22,831 nt of DNA from contig DBRC01000053.1 of the NCBI GenBank assembly GCA_002305505.1, positions 26,862 through 49,692 on the forward strand. Reading direction: 5' to 3'. The notes under the pieces are model-generated. The model was not told where the DNA came from. It saw nothing but the letters and a program-made list of their open reading frames with translations, and did not search any database. Origin of the DNA: Prevotella sp. UBA1378 (GTDB lineage Bacteria > Bacteroidota > Bacteroidia > Bacteroidales > Bacteroidaceae). Below, one piece after another: positions 1 through 5,985 of the stretch (the stretch's first letter is position 1; each line of letters starts with the position of its first letter). The position numbers and the translations under genes are program-made.

Positions 1-2
1 TG

Positions 3-47
3 GCCAAAAATCATCCGGGCCGCTTTCCTTATATGCCGCCGGATTAG
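3..47 (+). CDS. Possible C-terminal end of a gene entering from the left edge
   Basis: One plus-strand frame is open from the left edge to a TAG at 45-47 and ends in ...HPGRFPYMPPD. It would be convergent with the ferritin gene, and the hairpin at 133-164 could serve both. Fifteen codons are too few to identify a product. Another plus frame is open for longer across this stretch but runs straight through the terminator hairpin with proline/arginine-rich sequence, so I do not trust it. Confidence 0.2.
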   Translation, partial: AKNHPGRFPYMPPD

Positions 48-132
48 CGCGGGTTTCTTATCCCGAACTGGCGTATGATATGGGCGCGGCTGTTCCCGAA
101 GCAGGAACCGGTGGGCCTTGCGGTAAAAGGAA

Positions 133-164
133 AGCGGGAAGGGGGCAGCGCCCCCCTTCCCGCT
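133..164 (-). terminator. Intrinsic terminator of the ferritin gene
   Basis: A perfect 13-bp GC-rich inverted repeat (AGCGGGAAGGGGG at 133-145 pairs with 152-164) with a 6-nt loop lies 37 bp past the ferritin stop codon. On the minus strand the stem is followed by TTTCCTTTT (about 124-132). This is a standard Rho-independent terminator. The plus-strand side is only mildly T-rich, so any bidirectional role is weak. Confidence 0.85.
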
Positions 165-201
165 GTGTGTACTTATTCTTTCTGCTCTTCGCGTACCGGT
201 T

Positions 202-684
202 CTATACGCGCCGGCCGTACTGCTCGTCGAGGTTGAAGATAGCGCTGTCGCCCATCCTCTTGATGCGGTCGACGATGCTGCTGGCCGTAGCCTCCTCTTC
301 TACCTGCTCGCGCACGAACTGCCAAAGGAAATCCTGCGTAGCCTTGTCGCCTTCCTCGATGGCTTGGTCGAGCAATTTGTTAATCAGCTTGCTCACGTGG
401 CACTCGTGCTTGTAAGCATCCTCGAAAGCATCGAGCGGGGAGCTCCACGTCTGCTTGACGGCCGGAATCTGGTTCACCACGGCATTACCGCCGCGCTTGA
501 TGATATAGCTGGCCATCTGGTAGGCATGGTCCATCTCCTCTGCCGACTGTTTCTTCATCCAGTTTGAAAAACCGTCGAACCCTTCTTTCTCCAGGTAGAA
601 AGACATCGAGAGATATACGTTTGCCGAGTAAATCTCGGAAGCGATTTGGCCGTTCAAGGCCTCCTGTAATGTGTTTGATATCAT
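202..684 (-). CDS. ftnA: Ferritin (bacterial non-haem ferritin, FtnA type)
   Basis: This 160-residue protein stores iron in a 24-subunit cytoplasmic shell and oxidises Fe(II) at a dinuclear ferroxidase centre. All ligands are visible and sit at the same numbers as in E. coli FtnA: E17, E50 and H53 (in EEMDHA), E94, Q127 and E130. The length is normal for the family and the four-helix pattern is intact. The ATG at 684 starts ISNTLQEALNGQIASE. The gene is monocistronic, with its own -7 promoter element at 715-722 and a strong terminator at 133-164. In Bacteroides, ferritin is known to respond to iron and oxygen stress; no operator could be recognised here. Confidence 0.95.
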   Translation of the reverse strand: MISNTLQEALNGQIASEIYSANVYLSMSFYLEKEGFDGFSNWMKKQSAEEMDHAYQMASYIIKRGGNAVVNQIPAVKQTWSSPLDAFEDAYKHECHVSKLINKLLDQAIEEGDKATQDFLWQFVREQVEEEATASSIVDRIKRMGDSAIFNLDEQYGRRV

Positions 685-714
685 AATGCTCTTGTTTAAA
701 AAATTATTCGATTA

Positions 715-722
715 CAAATATA
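715..722 (-). promoter_or_regulatory. Promoter -7 element of the ferritin gene
   Basis: The minus strand reads TATATTTG, an exact match to the Bacteroidetes TAnnTTTG -7 element. No good -33 TTTG is found 19-21 bp upstream. The transcript would begin about 25 nt before the ferritin start codon. Confidence 0.6.
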
Positions 723-951
723 CGAAAAAGAACGGCATCCCGTTTCCTTTTTTCATATTTTTATGTTTTTAAAATGAAAATATCTCCACCTGTACGGTTG
801 TACTTATACTCCTTGCCCAGCCATCAGGTTCCGCAGTAAAGGCGGAAGAGACAGCAGCCTGAAAGGCAGGCCAAGGGCCGCAAGGCCGGGAACATGGTTG
901 GTTGATATAGGTCAAGAACTCGCTGTTTTTGTAGAAAAATCCTTTCTTTTT
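723..951. other. Intergenic stretch with no recognised gene
   Basis: This stretch separates the leftward ferritin promoter from the rightward promoter at 953-983. A minus-strand ORF (769-969) spans most of it, but it begins inside the plus-strand promoter region and lacks any domain, signal peptide or convincing coding character. I see no repeat or RNA structure here. Confidence 0.4.
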
Positions 952-952
952 G

Positions 953-983
953 TTGTTGTGTCCGAACACAATGCGTACCTTTG
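953..983 (+). promoter_or_regulatory. Bacteroidetes-type promoter reading into a gene-free region
   Basis: TACCTTTG at 976-983 is an exact TAnnTTTG -7 element. TTG at 953-955, inside a T-rich run, ends 20 bp upstream and gives a usable -33 element. Transcription would start near 990 and run to the right into a structured stretch with no convincing protein gene. Confidence 0.6.
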
Positions 984-989
984 CATCAT

Positions 990-1225
990 CAAAAGGTTAA
1001 TAGATTGTTTTAGGTTAGTAAATTATTTGTAGTTTTAGGTTTTTAGTTATTGGTAGAAGATTGTTAGGAAGATAGGTAATCAGGATTTTTAAGGTTGTAA
1101 AGAAAGATTGTTTAGGTAACAAGGTATTAGTTAAGGTAAAAGAAGAAAGGATGACAGAGACGCCTGGCTTGCAGCATCGGACTGCAGCAGGCATTAGACG
1201 AGGGGCGGTGACGTTCCTTTTTTTT
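990..1225 (+). ncRNA. Candidate small RNA or orphan leader
   Basis: The segment starts just after a good -7 element and ends in a run of eight T at 1218-1225. The first 150 nt are G/T/A-rich and C-poor, with repeated TTTTAGGTT-like words. The 3' part is structured: GCCTG...CTTGCAG (about 1162-1176) can pair with CTGCAGCAGGC (about 1184-1194), and AAAGGA / CGCC before it can pair with GGCG / TTCCTTT just before the T run. The only overlapping ORF (ATG at 1151, 89 codons) runs through the T run and the repeat array and does not look like a protein. Known Bacteroidales RNAs with this promoter-to-terminator layout include 6S RNA and the Bacteroidales-1 motif; I cannot tell whether it is either. 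A short leader peptide from the ATG at 1151 is an alternative. Confidence 0.35.
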
Positions 1226-1249
1226 GTGCCTCCGCCTGGCGGCAGGGCA

Positions 1250-1436
1250 TTAACGGATTATTTAGCTTATTTTCTGTATAAAGCACTCTTTTTACGGTTG
1301 AACTTGCATTTAATCCAAATCGTACAAGCACCTTGTAGTCCTGCTACAAGGTGCTTGTACTCTTGCTACAAGGTGCTTGTAGCAGGGCTACAAGGTGCTT
1401 GTACGATTCCAATACGTTAATCCGCTAATCCGTTAA
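1250..1436. repeat. Outer inverted repeat enclosing the palindromic array
   Basis: TTAACGGATTA at 1250-1260 is the exact reverse complement of TAATCCGTTAA at 1426-1436. The right copy lies in a small run of degenerate GTTAATCC-like words (about 1415-1446). Together with the inner 21-bp inverted repeat this gives a nested palindromic structure about 190 bp long, directly 3' of the tRNA genes. Confidence 0.6.
1322..1409. repeat. Four tandem 22-bp units, each with a palindrome
   Basis: Units begin at 1322, 1344, 1366 and 1388, an exact 22-bp period. Each has a 16-bp core, CTACAAGGTGCTTGTA or (first unit) its reverse complement, and 6 variable bases. Each core is itself a palindrome: TACAAG, three bases, CTTGTA. 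The first unit is inverted relative to the other three, so 1318-1338 and 1388-1408 form a perfect 21-bp inverted repeat, and 1324-1338 with 1344-1358 form a perfect 15-bp stem with a 5-nt loop. The array lies about 45 bp past the 3' end of tRNA-Leu in that operon's direction. Confidence 0.9.
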
Positions 1437-1453
1437 CCTGTTAATCCTGCTTG

Positions 1454-1538
1454 TGCCGCGAGCGGGACTCGAACCCGCACAGCCATTCCTGGCCAAGGGA
1501 TTTTAAGTCCCTCGTGTCTACCATTCCACCATCGCGGC
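1454..1538 (-). tRNA. tRNA-Leu (UAA)
   Basis: Read on the minus strand, the acceptor arm GCCGCGA (5' end at 1538) pairs with the 3' strand ending at the discriminator A (1454). The anticodon arm AGGGA-CTTAAAA-TCCCT carries UAA. A long variable arm and GGGTTCGAGTCCC in the T arm are present, as expected for a class II leucine tRNA. CCA is not encoded. It sits 4 nt after tRNA-Gly in one transcript. Confidence 0.95.
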
Positions 1539-1542
1539 TACA

Positions 1543-1618
1543 TGGAGCGGAAAACGGGACTCGGACCCGCGACCCCAACCTTGGCAAGGTTGTGCTCTAC
1601 CAACTGAGCTATTTCCGC
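1543..1618 (-). tRNA. tRNA-Gly (GCC)
   Basis: Read on the minus strand, GCGGAAA (5' end at 1618) pairs with TTTCCGC. The D arm contains AGCTCAGTTGGTAGAGC, the anticodon arm CAACC-TTGCCAA-GGTTG carries GCC, and the T arm contains GGGTCCGAGTCCC. The discriminator is U and CCA is encoded (1543-1545), unlike in the neighbouring tRNA-Leu. It is the first gene of the two-tRNA operon. Confidence 0.96.
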
Positions 1619-1651
1619 ATTCATCCCGTAAACAGGGGTGATAACCGGCTG

Positions 1652-1683
1652 CAAAGGTAGTGCTTATTCTCCGAACAGCCAAA
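1652..1683 (-). promoter_or_regulatory. Promoter of the tRNA-Gly/tRNA-Leu operon
   Basis: On the minus strand TTTG (1680-1683) is followed after exactly 20 bp by TACCTTTG (1652-1659), a perfect Bacteroidetes -33/-7 promoter. Transcription would start about 25-30 nt before tRNA-Gly. The -33 element lies only 17 bp past the stop codon of the upstream lipoprotein gene, with no terminator between. Confidence 0.88.
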
Positions 1684-1699
1684 TATTTCATGTATTTTT

Positions 1700-2281
1700 T
1701 TATCCGTTGGTCACCCTGAGCAGGCCTCCCGACAGGGTATTGCCTTCGTAACGGATGCGGTACTCCTTCAGTCGTATGCCGTCGGTAGAGTTGCCATAGT
1801 TCAGTTCGTATGTACGCTGGCAGCGGCTGCAGGATACCGACGAGCCGTTGCTGCCCCATGCGAGGGGGAAGTTGGTACCTGTGTTGTGGTCGAGGCAATA
1901 AGGACACATGCGGTCGTAAGCGCGCCAGCCGTCGAAGGCGCTGGTGCCGATGATGAGGCTCTGGTTGGCCCCGACGTTACCGATGCCTGCATTTTCTTTG
2001 TCGGTGGTGAGCGTTATCGCCTCGGTGCTGCCGTCGGGCATGCTGACGGTAAGCTTGTGCAGGCTGTAGGCACTGGTCTGCTGCTTTTCAGTCTTTACGT
2101 CGACGAAGACATAGGTCGACGGATTGTCAAGGGCCACTTTGATGAGGCTTGTGAGATGCAGCGACGTGTCGAACCTGAACGTGCAGGGATACTCCGTGCT
2201 GTAGCGGTTCTGCGCCTCGTCGGTTGTACAGGCTGCGAGAGCCGTTACCATGCTGCTTAGCAGTAATATCTTGCGCATCAT
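1700..2281 (-). CDS. Lipoprotein with two CxxC pairs (conserved Bacteroidales type)
   Basis: This is a 193-residue protein of unknown function. The N-terminus MMRKILLLSSMVTALAAC is a lipoprotein signal with the lipid-bearing cysteine at about C18, so it should be anchored in the envelope. Two cysteine pairs follow in the C-terminal half, CPYC and CSRC about 30 residues apart, then YELNYG and a strand-rich end. The spacing resembles a zinc ribbon or a Rieske-like fold with Cys4 in place of Cys2His2; which metal, if any, is unknown. The start is set by ATGA overlap with the argH stop (2278-2281) and by GGGAG upstream, so it is translationally coupled to argH; the second ATG at 2278 is equally possible. 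An open frame extends upstream inside argH but is a shadow. Confidence 0.85.
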   Translation of the reverse strand: MMRKILLLSSMVTALAACTTDEAQNRYSTEYPCTFRFDTSLHLTSLIKVALDNPSTYVFVDVKTEKQQTSAYSLHKLTVSMPDGSTEAITLTTDKENAGIGNVGANQSLIIGTSAFDGWRAYDRMCPYCLDHNTGTNFPLAWGSNGSSVSCSRCQRTYELNYGNSTDGIRLKEYRIRYEGNTLSGGLLRVTNG

Positions 2282-3621
2282 CTCCCGAGCAATTTTCTTT
2301 CTGCGTCCTCCATGCGCTCGAAGCCGAATCCGCTGAGCGTTTCTTCCATCAGCGCCTTGATTTCGGCGTTGCACAGGTTGCCGATAGACCCCTCGTGGGT
2401 ATGGCGGATGTGGCGGTCGGCCTTGAAGGTGCCTGCCTCTATTTCCATTCCCACCTGCTTGTAAGCGTCGCGGAACGGCATGCCGTCGGCCGCCCGCCTG
2501 TTCACCTCTTCCACGGAGAAGATGGGGTCGTACATGGGGTTGTCCAGTATCTGCCTGTTCACCTCCATCTTGTTGATGATGTAGGCTGCCATCTGCAGGC
2601 AGTCTTTCAGCTCGCCGAAAGCCGGGAGGAACACTTCCTTGATGATTTGCAAGTCGCGGAAATAGCCCGCCGGCAGGTTGTTCATGATGAGCGTTACCTG
2701 CTGCGGCAGTGCTTGCAGCTTGTTCGCTTTGGCGCGTATGAGTTCGAAAACGTCGGGGTTTTTCTTGTGCGGCATGATCGACGAGCCGGTGGTGCATTCC
2801 TTCGGCAGCTTGACGAACGAGAAGTTCTGGCAGTTGAACAGGCAAGCATCGAAAGCCATCTTGGCCAGTGTGCCGGCGATGGTGGCGATGGCGAATCCCA
2901 CGTTGCGTTCCATCTTCCCGCGGCCCATCTGCGCATAAACGACGTTGTAGTCCATCGAGTCGAAGCCGAGCAGCCGGGTAGTGAGCGCCCGGTTGAGCGG
3001 GAACGACGAGCCGTAGCCGGCGGCAGAGCCGAGCGGGTTGCGGTTGGTCATCTTATAAGCGGCCTGTAGGAACAGCATGTCGTCGGCCAGCGACTCGGCG
3101 TAAGCCCCGAACCACAGGCCGAAGGAGCTGGGCATGGCCACCTGCAGGTGGGTATACCCGGGCATGAGCACGTCGCGGCATTGTTCGCTCTTCTGCTGCA
3201 GCTGGTCGAAAAGCACCTTTGTGGCACCGGCAATCTCCATCAGTTCGTGGCGGGTGAACAGCTTCAGGTCTACCAGCACCTGGTCGTTGCGCGACCGCCC
3301 GCTGTGTATCTTCTTTCCCATATCGCCCAGTTTCCGCGTGAGCAGCAGCTCCACCTGCGAATGTACGTCTTCCACCCCTTCTTCGATGGCGAACTCCCCG
3401 CGCTCGCATGCGGCGTAGATGCTCTTCAGTTCAGCCAGCAGCAGCGGCAGCTCGTCGGCCCCGAGCAGCCCGATACTCTCGAGCATCGTGATGTGTGCCA
3501 TTGAACCCAGTACGTCGTATTTTGCCAAGTAGAGGTCCATCTCGCGGTCGCGGCCCACGGTGAACCGCTCTATCTCCTTGTTTACCTCAAAGTTTTTCTC
3601 CCACAGCTTGTTTGTAGACAT
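2278..3621 (-). CDS. argH: Argininosuccinate lyase
   Basis: The protein splits argininosuccinate into arginine and fumarate, the last step of arginine synthesis, as a cytoplasmic homotetramer. At 447 residues it has normal length for the family. The fumarase/aspartase superfamily signature GSSIMPHKKNPD is intact around residue 280, including the catalytic serine loop. The N-terminal substrate region DVHSQVE and the GRSRNDQV motif are also seen. I chose the ATG at 3621 (MSTNKLWEKNFEVNKEIE); a longer frame from 3693 would overlap the upstream gene and lacks family similarity. It is the third gene of a pyrE - SRPBCC - argH - lipoprotein operon, 37 bp after the SRPBCC gene. Confidence 0.97.
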   Translation of the reverse strand: MSTNKLWEKNFEVNKEIERFTVGRDREMDLYLAKYDVLGSMAHITMLESIGLLGADELPLLLAELKSIYAACERGEFAIEEGVEDVHSQVELLLTRKLGDMGKKIHSGRSRNDQVLVDLKLFTRHELMEIAGATKVLFDQLQQKSEQCRDVLMPGYTHLQVAMPSSFGLWFGAYAESLADDMLFLQAAYKMTNRNPLGSAAGYGSSFPLNRALTTRLLGFDSMDYNVVYAQMGRGKMERNVGFAIATIAGTLAKMAFDACLFNCQNFSFVKLPKECTTGSSIMPHKKNPDVFELIRAKANKLQALPQQVTLIMNNLPAGYFRDLQIIKEVFLPAFGELKDCLQMAAYIINKMEVNRQILDNPMYDPIFSVEEVNRRAADGMPFRDAYKQVGMEIEAGTFKADRHIRHTHEGSIGNLCNAEIKALMEETLSGFGFERMEDAERKLLGR

Positions 3622-3658
3622 AACGGAATGCTTTTGATATAATAAATGGGGCGGGTTA

Positions 3659-4072
3659 TTAGAGGTAATGTACGGCTGCCAGTGCGTCGGCAATCTTTTC
3701 GAGTCCTTCCTGCAGCGGCCCGCTTACCATTCCTTTCAGCATGAAAGGGATGTCGGCCTCTACCGTCAGTTTCATCTTGCTCGAAGTATCGTCCACGGGG
3801 AGCACTTGTATCCAAAGGTAGAACTGTATGGGCGATTGTACCGTTTCGAACTTCACGCACTTCGGTTCTTCGCGCTCGATGATGCGCAGCTTCAGTTCGC
3901 CTACGGGCGACACGTTCAGGCTCACGGTATCGTGGTCGAAGCGGAAGTCTTTCACTTTCTCCTCCGGCACGCGGTCGCGCACCTTCTCAAGGTTCTCCAA
4001 ATTGCTGATGTTCCCGTAAACCGCCTGCTGCGGGTAAGGTATCTGCTTGATACTGCTTTCAAATCTGCTCAT
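3659..4072 (-). CDS. SRPBCC (START-like) family protein
   Basis: This 137-residue protein has the pattern of the SRPBCC/polyketide-cyclase fold: an opening strand and helix (SIKQIPYPQQAVYGNISNL), a run of alternating strands with two turns, and a long C-terminal helix (LQEGLEKIADALAAVHYL). There is no signal peptide. The fold makes a hydrophobic cavity that binds lipids or other small ligands, but the ligand is unknown here. It lies 38 bp after pyrE and 37 bp before argH, clearly in their operon. The position suggests a housekeeping role, but nothing ties it to pyrimidine or arginine synthesis. Confidence 0.85.
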   Translation of the reverse strand: MSRFESSIKQIPYPQQAVYGNISNLENLEKVRDRVPEEKVKDFRFDHDTVSLNVSPVGELKLRIIEREEPKCVKFETVQSPIQFYLWIQVLPVDDTSSKMKLTVEADIPFMLKGMVSGPLQEGLEKIADALAAVHYL

Positions 4073-4110
4073 AAATAATCTTGGTTCTTAAATGCATGGC
4101 GGCAACCTGC

Positions 4111-4737
4111 TTACCAGTTTGCCGGATCCTTGCGCCATTCGTTCAGCACCTCCACATCGCTTTCCTTGATATATCCCGTTTCGAGCGCCTGTGCCACCAC
4201 GTGGTCGTAGTCGGTCAGCGTCACCAGTTTCACGCCAGCCTCCTTGAAAGCCTCTTCGGCTACGGCGAACCCGTAGGTGTAAGATGCCACCATGCCGATG
4301 ACCTCGCATCCGTACCTCTTGATGGCCTCGGCGGCTTTCAGGCTGCTGCCTCCGGTGGAAATCAGGTCTTCCACTACCACTACTTTCGCCCCCGTCTCCA
4401 GTTCGCCCTCAATCAGGTTTTCCAGTCCGTGGTCTTTCGGTTTGCTGCGTACATACACAAACGGCAGGCCGAGCTCGTCGGCCACCAGCGCACCTTGGGG
4501 AATGGCTCCGGTAGCCACGCCTGCGATGGCGGTGCACCCGGGGAAGTTCTCTTGGATGGCATGGCATATCTCTATTTTAACGAAATCGCGCAGTTTGGGG
4601 TAGGAAAGGGTTTTCCGGTTGTCGCAGTAGAAAGGGGATTTCCACCCCGAAGCCCATGTGAATGGGTTGCTCGGTTGCAGCTTGATAGCCTTGATTTCGA
4701 GTAATTTGGATGCAAAGATTTTTTTGATTGAATTCAT
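4111..4737 (-). CDS. pyrE: Orotate phosphoribosyltransferase
   Basis: The enzyme joins orotate to PRPP to make orotidine 5'-phosphate in pyrimidine synthesis and acts as a cytoplasmic dimer. At 208 residues it has the usual length. The PRPP-binding motif VVVVEDLISTGGSS lies near residues 117-130, the flexible-loop lysines and the pairing VRSKPKDHG near residue 97, and the N-terminal WASGWKSPFYCDNR matches the orotate-site region. It is the first gene of its operon and has a -7 promoter element at 4769-4776. Confidence 0.96.
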   Translation of the reverse strand: MNSIKKIFASKLLEIKAIKLQPSNPFTWASGWKSPFYCDNRKTLSYPKLRDFVKIEICHAIQENFPGCTAIAGVATGAIPQGALVADELGLPFVYVRSKPKDHGLENLIEGELETGAKVVVVEDLISTGGSSLKAAEAIKRYGCEVIGMVASYTYGFAVAEEAFKEAGVKLVTLTDYDHVVAQALETGYIKESDVEVLNEWRKDPANW

Positions 4738-4768
4738 GATTTTGAATATTCATTAATATACTGGGTTG

Positions 4769-4776
4769 CAAATTTA
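4769..4776 (-). promoter_or_regulatory. Promoter -7 element of the pyrE operon
   Basis: The minus strand reads TAAATTTG, an exact TAnnTTTG match, about 30 bp upstream of the pyrE start codon. No clear -33 TTTG is seen 19-21 bp further upstream. Confidence 0.55.
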
Positions 4777-4814
4777 GCAATTCTTTGCCGAAAGTAGGTG
4801 CACGGTAAGGTTAA

Positions 4815-4829
4815 AAGAGTTTAACTCTT
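4815..4829 (-). terminator. Weak hairpin on the comF stop codon
   Basis: AAGAGT and ACTCTT form a 6-bp stem whose 3-nt loop is the comF stop codon (4821-4823). On the minus strand the stem runs into CTCTTTTAACC. The stem is short and AT-rich, so terminator function is doubtful. It is the only structure between the comF operon and the pyrE promoter. Confidence 0.3.
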
Positions 4830-5519
4830 GGCGAAACCCAATGTCATGATACTGCAGCGTAAGCCTTTTATCCCTGCCATTGCCTTGGCGCATGCTATCA
4901 GCGTGGCTCCTGTGGTGGTGATGTCGTCCACGAGTAGCACGTGCCGGCCTGCAAGGTGCCCCCCGTCTGCCGGTTCAAACAGGTCTTTTACGTTTTCCTG
5001 CCGCTCCCACCGGTTCAATGTCGTCTGGCTGCCTTTGAACTGTGTCCGCCTGACGGCCGCCGTTTCTAAGGCGATGCCCGTTGCGCCGGCGATGCCCCTT
5101 GCTATCCATTCGCTTTGGTTGTAACCGCGCTGGCGCTCTCTCCTGCGCGAGAGCGGGACGGGGACGATGGTGTCGATGCCTTCGAAAAAGCCGCACGGCA
5201 GGTATTCCGCAGCCGCCATGCGCCCCATGGCCATGGCTACATCCGGCCGGTTGCCGTATTTCATGGCATGGATGATGCGGCTGGTTCCGGCGTGCGGTTC
5301 GTAATAGAAGAGGGCTGCGGCACGTTCCAGCTTGATGCTTCCCCAAAACACTTGTGCCATGGCGTTCCCAACGGTGTCAGACTGGTAGCCGGTGCGCGGC
5401 AGGTGCAGGTTGCATGCACTGCAAATAGCGTCGTCGCTCACGGTCAGCCGTCTTCCGCATACGATGCAGGCACGGGGCGAAATCAGGTCGAGCAGCCTTG
5501 TAAGAACACTAATCTTCAT
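4821..5519 (-). CDS. comF: ComF family protein (phosphoribosyltransferase-like)
   Basis: This 232-residue protein has the ComF layout: an N-terminal zinc-ribbon-like part with C18xxC21 and C33xxC36, then a type I phosphoribosyltransferase domain with the PRPP loop VLLVDDITTTGAT near residues 191-203. ComF proteins act in uptake and handling of single-stranded DNA in transformation in some bacteria; in Bacteroidetes the role is not settled. I prefer the ATG at 5519, which overlaps the recX end by 11 bp. A GTG at 5528 with GGAG 3 bp upstream of it is an alternative that adds three residues. It is the last gene of the prmC - recX - comF operon. Confidence 0.9.
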   Translation of the reverse strand: MKISVLTRLLDLISPRACIVCGRRLTVSDDAICSACNLHLPRTGYQSDTVGNAMAQVFWGSIKLERAAALFYYEPHAGTSRIIHAMKYGNRPDVAMAMGRMAAAEYLPCGFFEGIDTIVPVPLSRRRERQRGYNQSEWIARGIAGATGIALETAAVRRTQFKGSQTTLNRWERQENVKDLFEPADGGHLAGRHVLLVDDITTTGATLIACAKAMAGIKGLRCSIMTLGFAKS

Positions 5520-5985
5520 CGATGTCACCGGCTCCGTCGAGGCATTGGCGTATCAGGTCGATGGTGAATCCGCGGCCCATGGCGAAGCGTATCAGTTTCA
5601 TGTTCAGTTCATACTCGCTGCCCGCCTTGGTGCTCCTGCGCTTGCTGTCCAGCATCGGGCGCAGGATGTTCAGGTAGTCGTCGTCGGTGATGTTGCCGAG
5701 CGCGCGCTGTTGTATGTCGCGGCCGATGCGTTTCAACCACAGTGCTTGTTCGATTTTGCGGCGCCCCCATTTGTTGTAAAGCAGTTTGTCGTAGGCGAAA
5801 GCCCGCGCAAACCGCTCGTCGTCGATGTACCGCCCTTCGGTGAGCCGTTGCAGGAGGCGTGCCTGCGCCTCCTCGGGCAGTTCCCAGCGGCGCATCTTCT
5901 CGGTCATCTCGTGTGTGCAGTGTTCGGCCGCGGCGCAGAGGGCCGTCAGGCGTGTGTAGGCTTCTTGTTCCGTTATCTGTTTCAT
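5509..5985 (-). CDS. recX: RecX family regulator of RecA
   Basis: This is a 158-residue, charged, all-helical protein. The tandem three-helix pattern of RecX is visible: LTALCAAAEHCTHEMTEKMRRW, then LLQRLTEGRYIDDERFARAFAYDKL with the family motif DDxRFA, then KWGRRKIEQALWLKRIG. RecX binds RecA filaments and limits their activity. The start ATG (5985) overlaps the prmC stop as ATGA, so it is translationally coupled. In many Bacteroidetes recX lies away from recA, and no recA is in this window. Confidence 0.9.
   Translation of the reverse strand: MKQITEQEAYTRLTALCAAAEHCTHEMTEKMRRWELPEEAQARLLQRLTEGRYIDDERFARAFAYDKLLYNKWGRRKIEQALWLKRIGRDIQQRALGNITDDDYLNILRPMLDSKRRSTKAGSEYELNMKLIRFAMGRGFTIDLIRQCLDGAGDIDED

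Noticed and set aside
769..969. Minus-strand ORF of 66 codons in the ferritin upstream region
   Set aside because: It starts within the plus-strand promoter region, has no domain or signal, and shows no clear coding pattern.
1322..1409. CRISPR-like array
   Set aside because: The units are 22 bp with only 6 variable bases between cores, the first unit is inverted, and no cas genes are present. This is a palindromic tandem repeat, not repeat-spacer DNA.
1151..1420. Plus-strand ORF of 89 codons downstream of the orphan promoter
   Set aside because: It reads through a T8 run and the palindromic array; the sequence from codon 20 on does not look like a protein. A very short leader peptide at its start cannot be excluded.
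2282..2845. N-terminal extension of the Cys4 lipoprotein into argH
   Set aside because: The extension is Arg/Gly/His-rich out-of-frame argH sequence, whereas a lipoprotein signal starts exactly at the ATGA overlap.
2224..3069. 281-codon plus-strand ORF opposite argH
   Set aside because: It is antisense to argH, which has all family motifs; no independent support.
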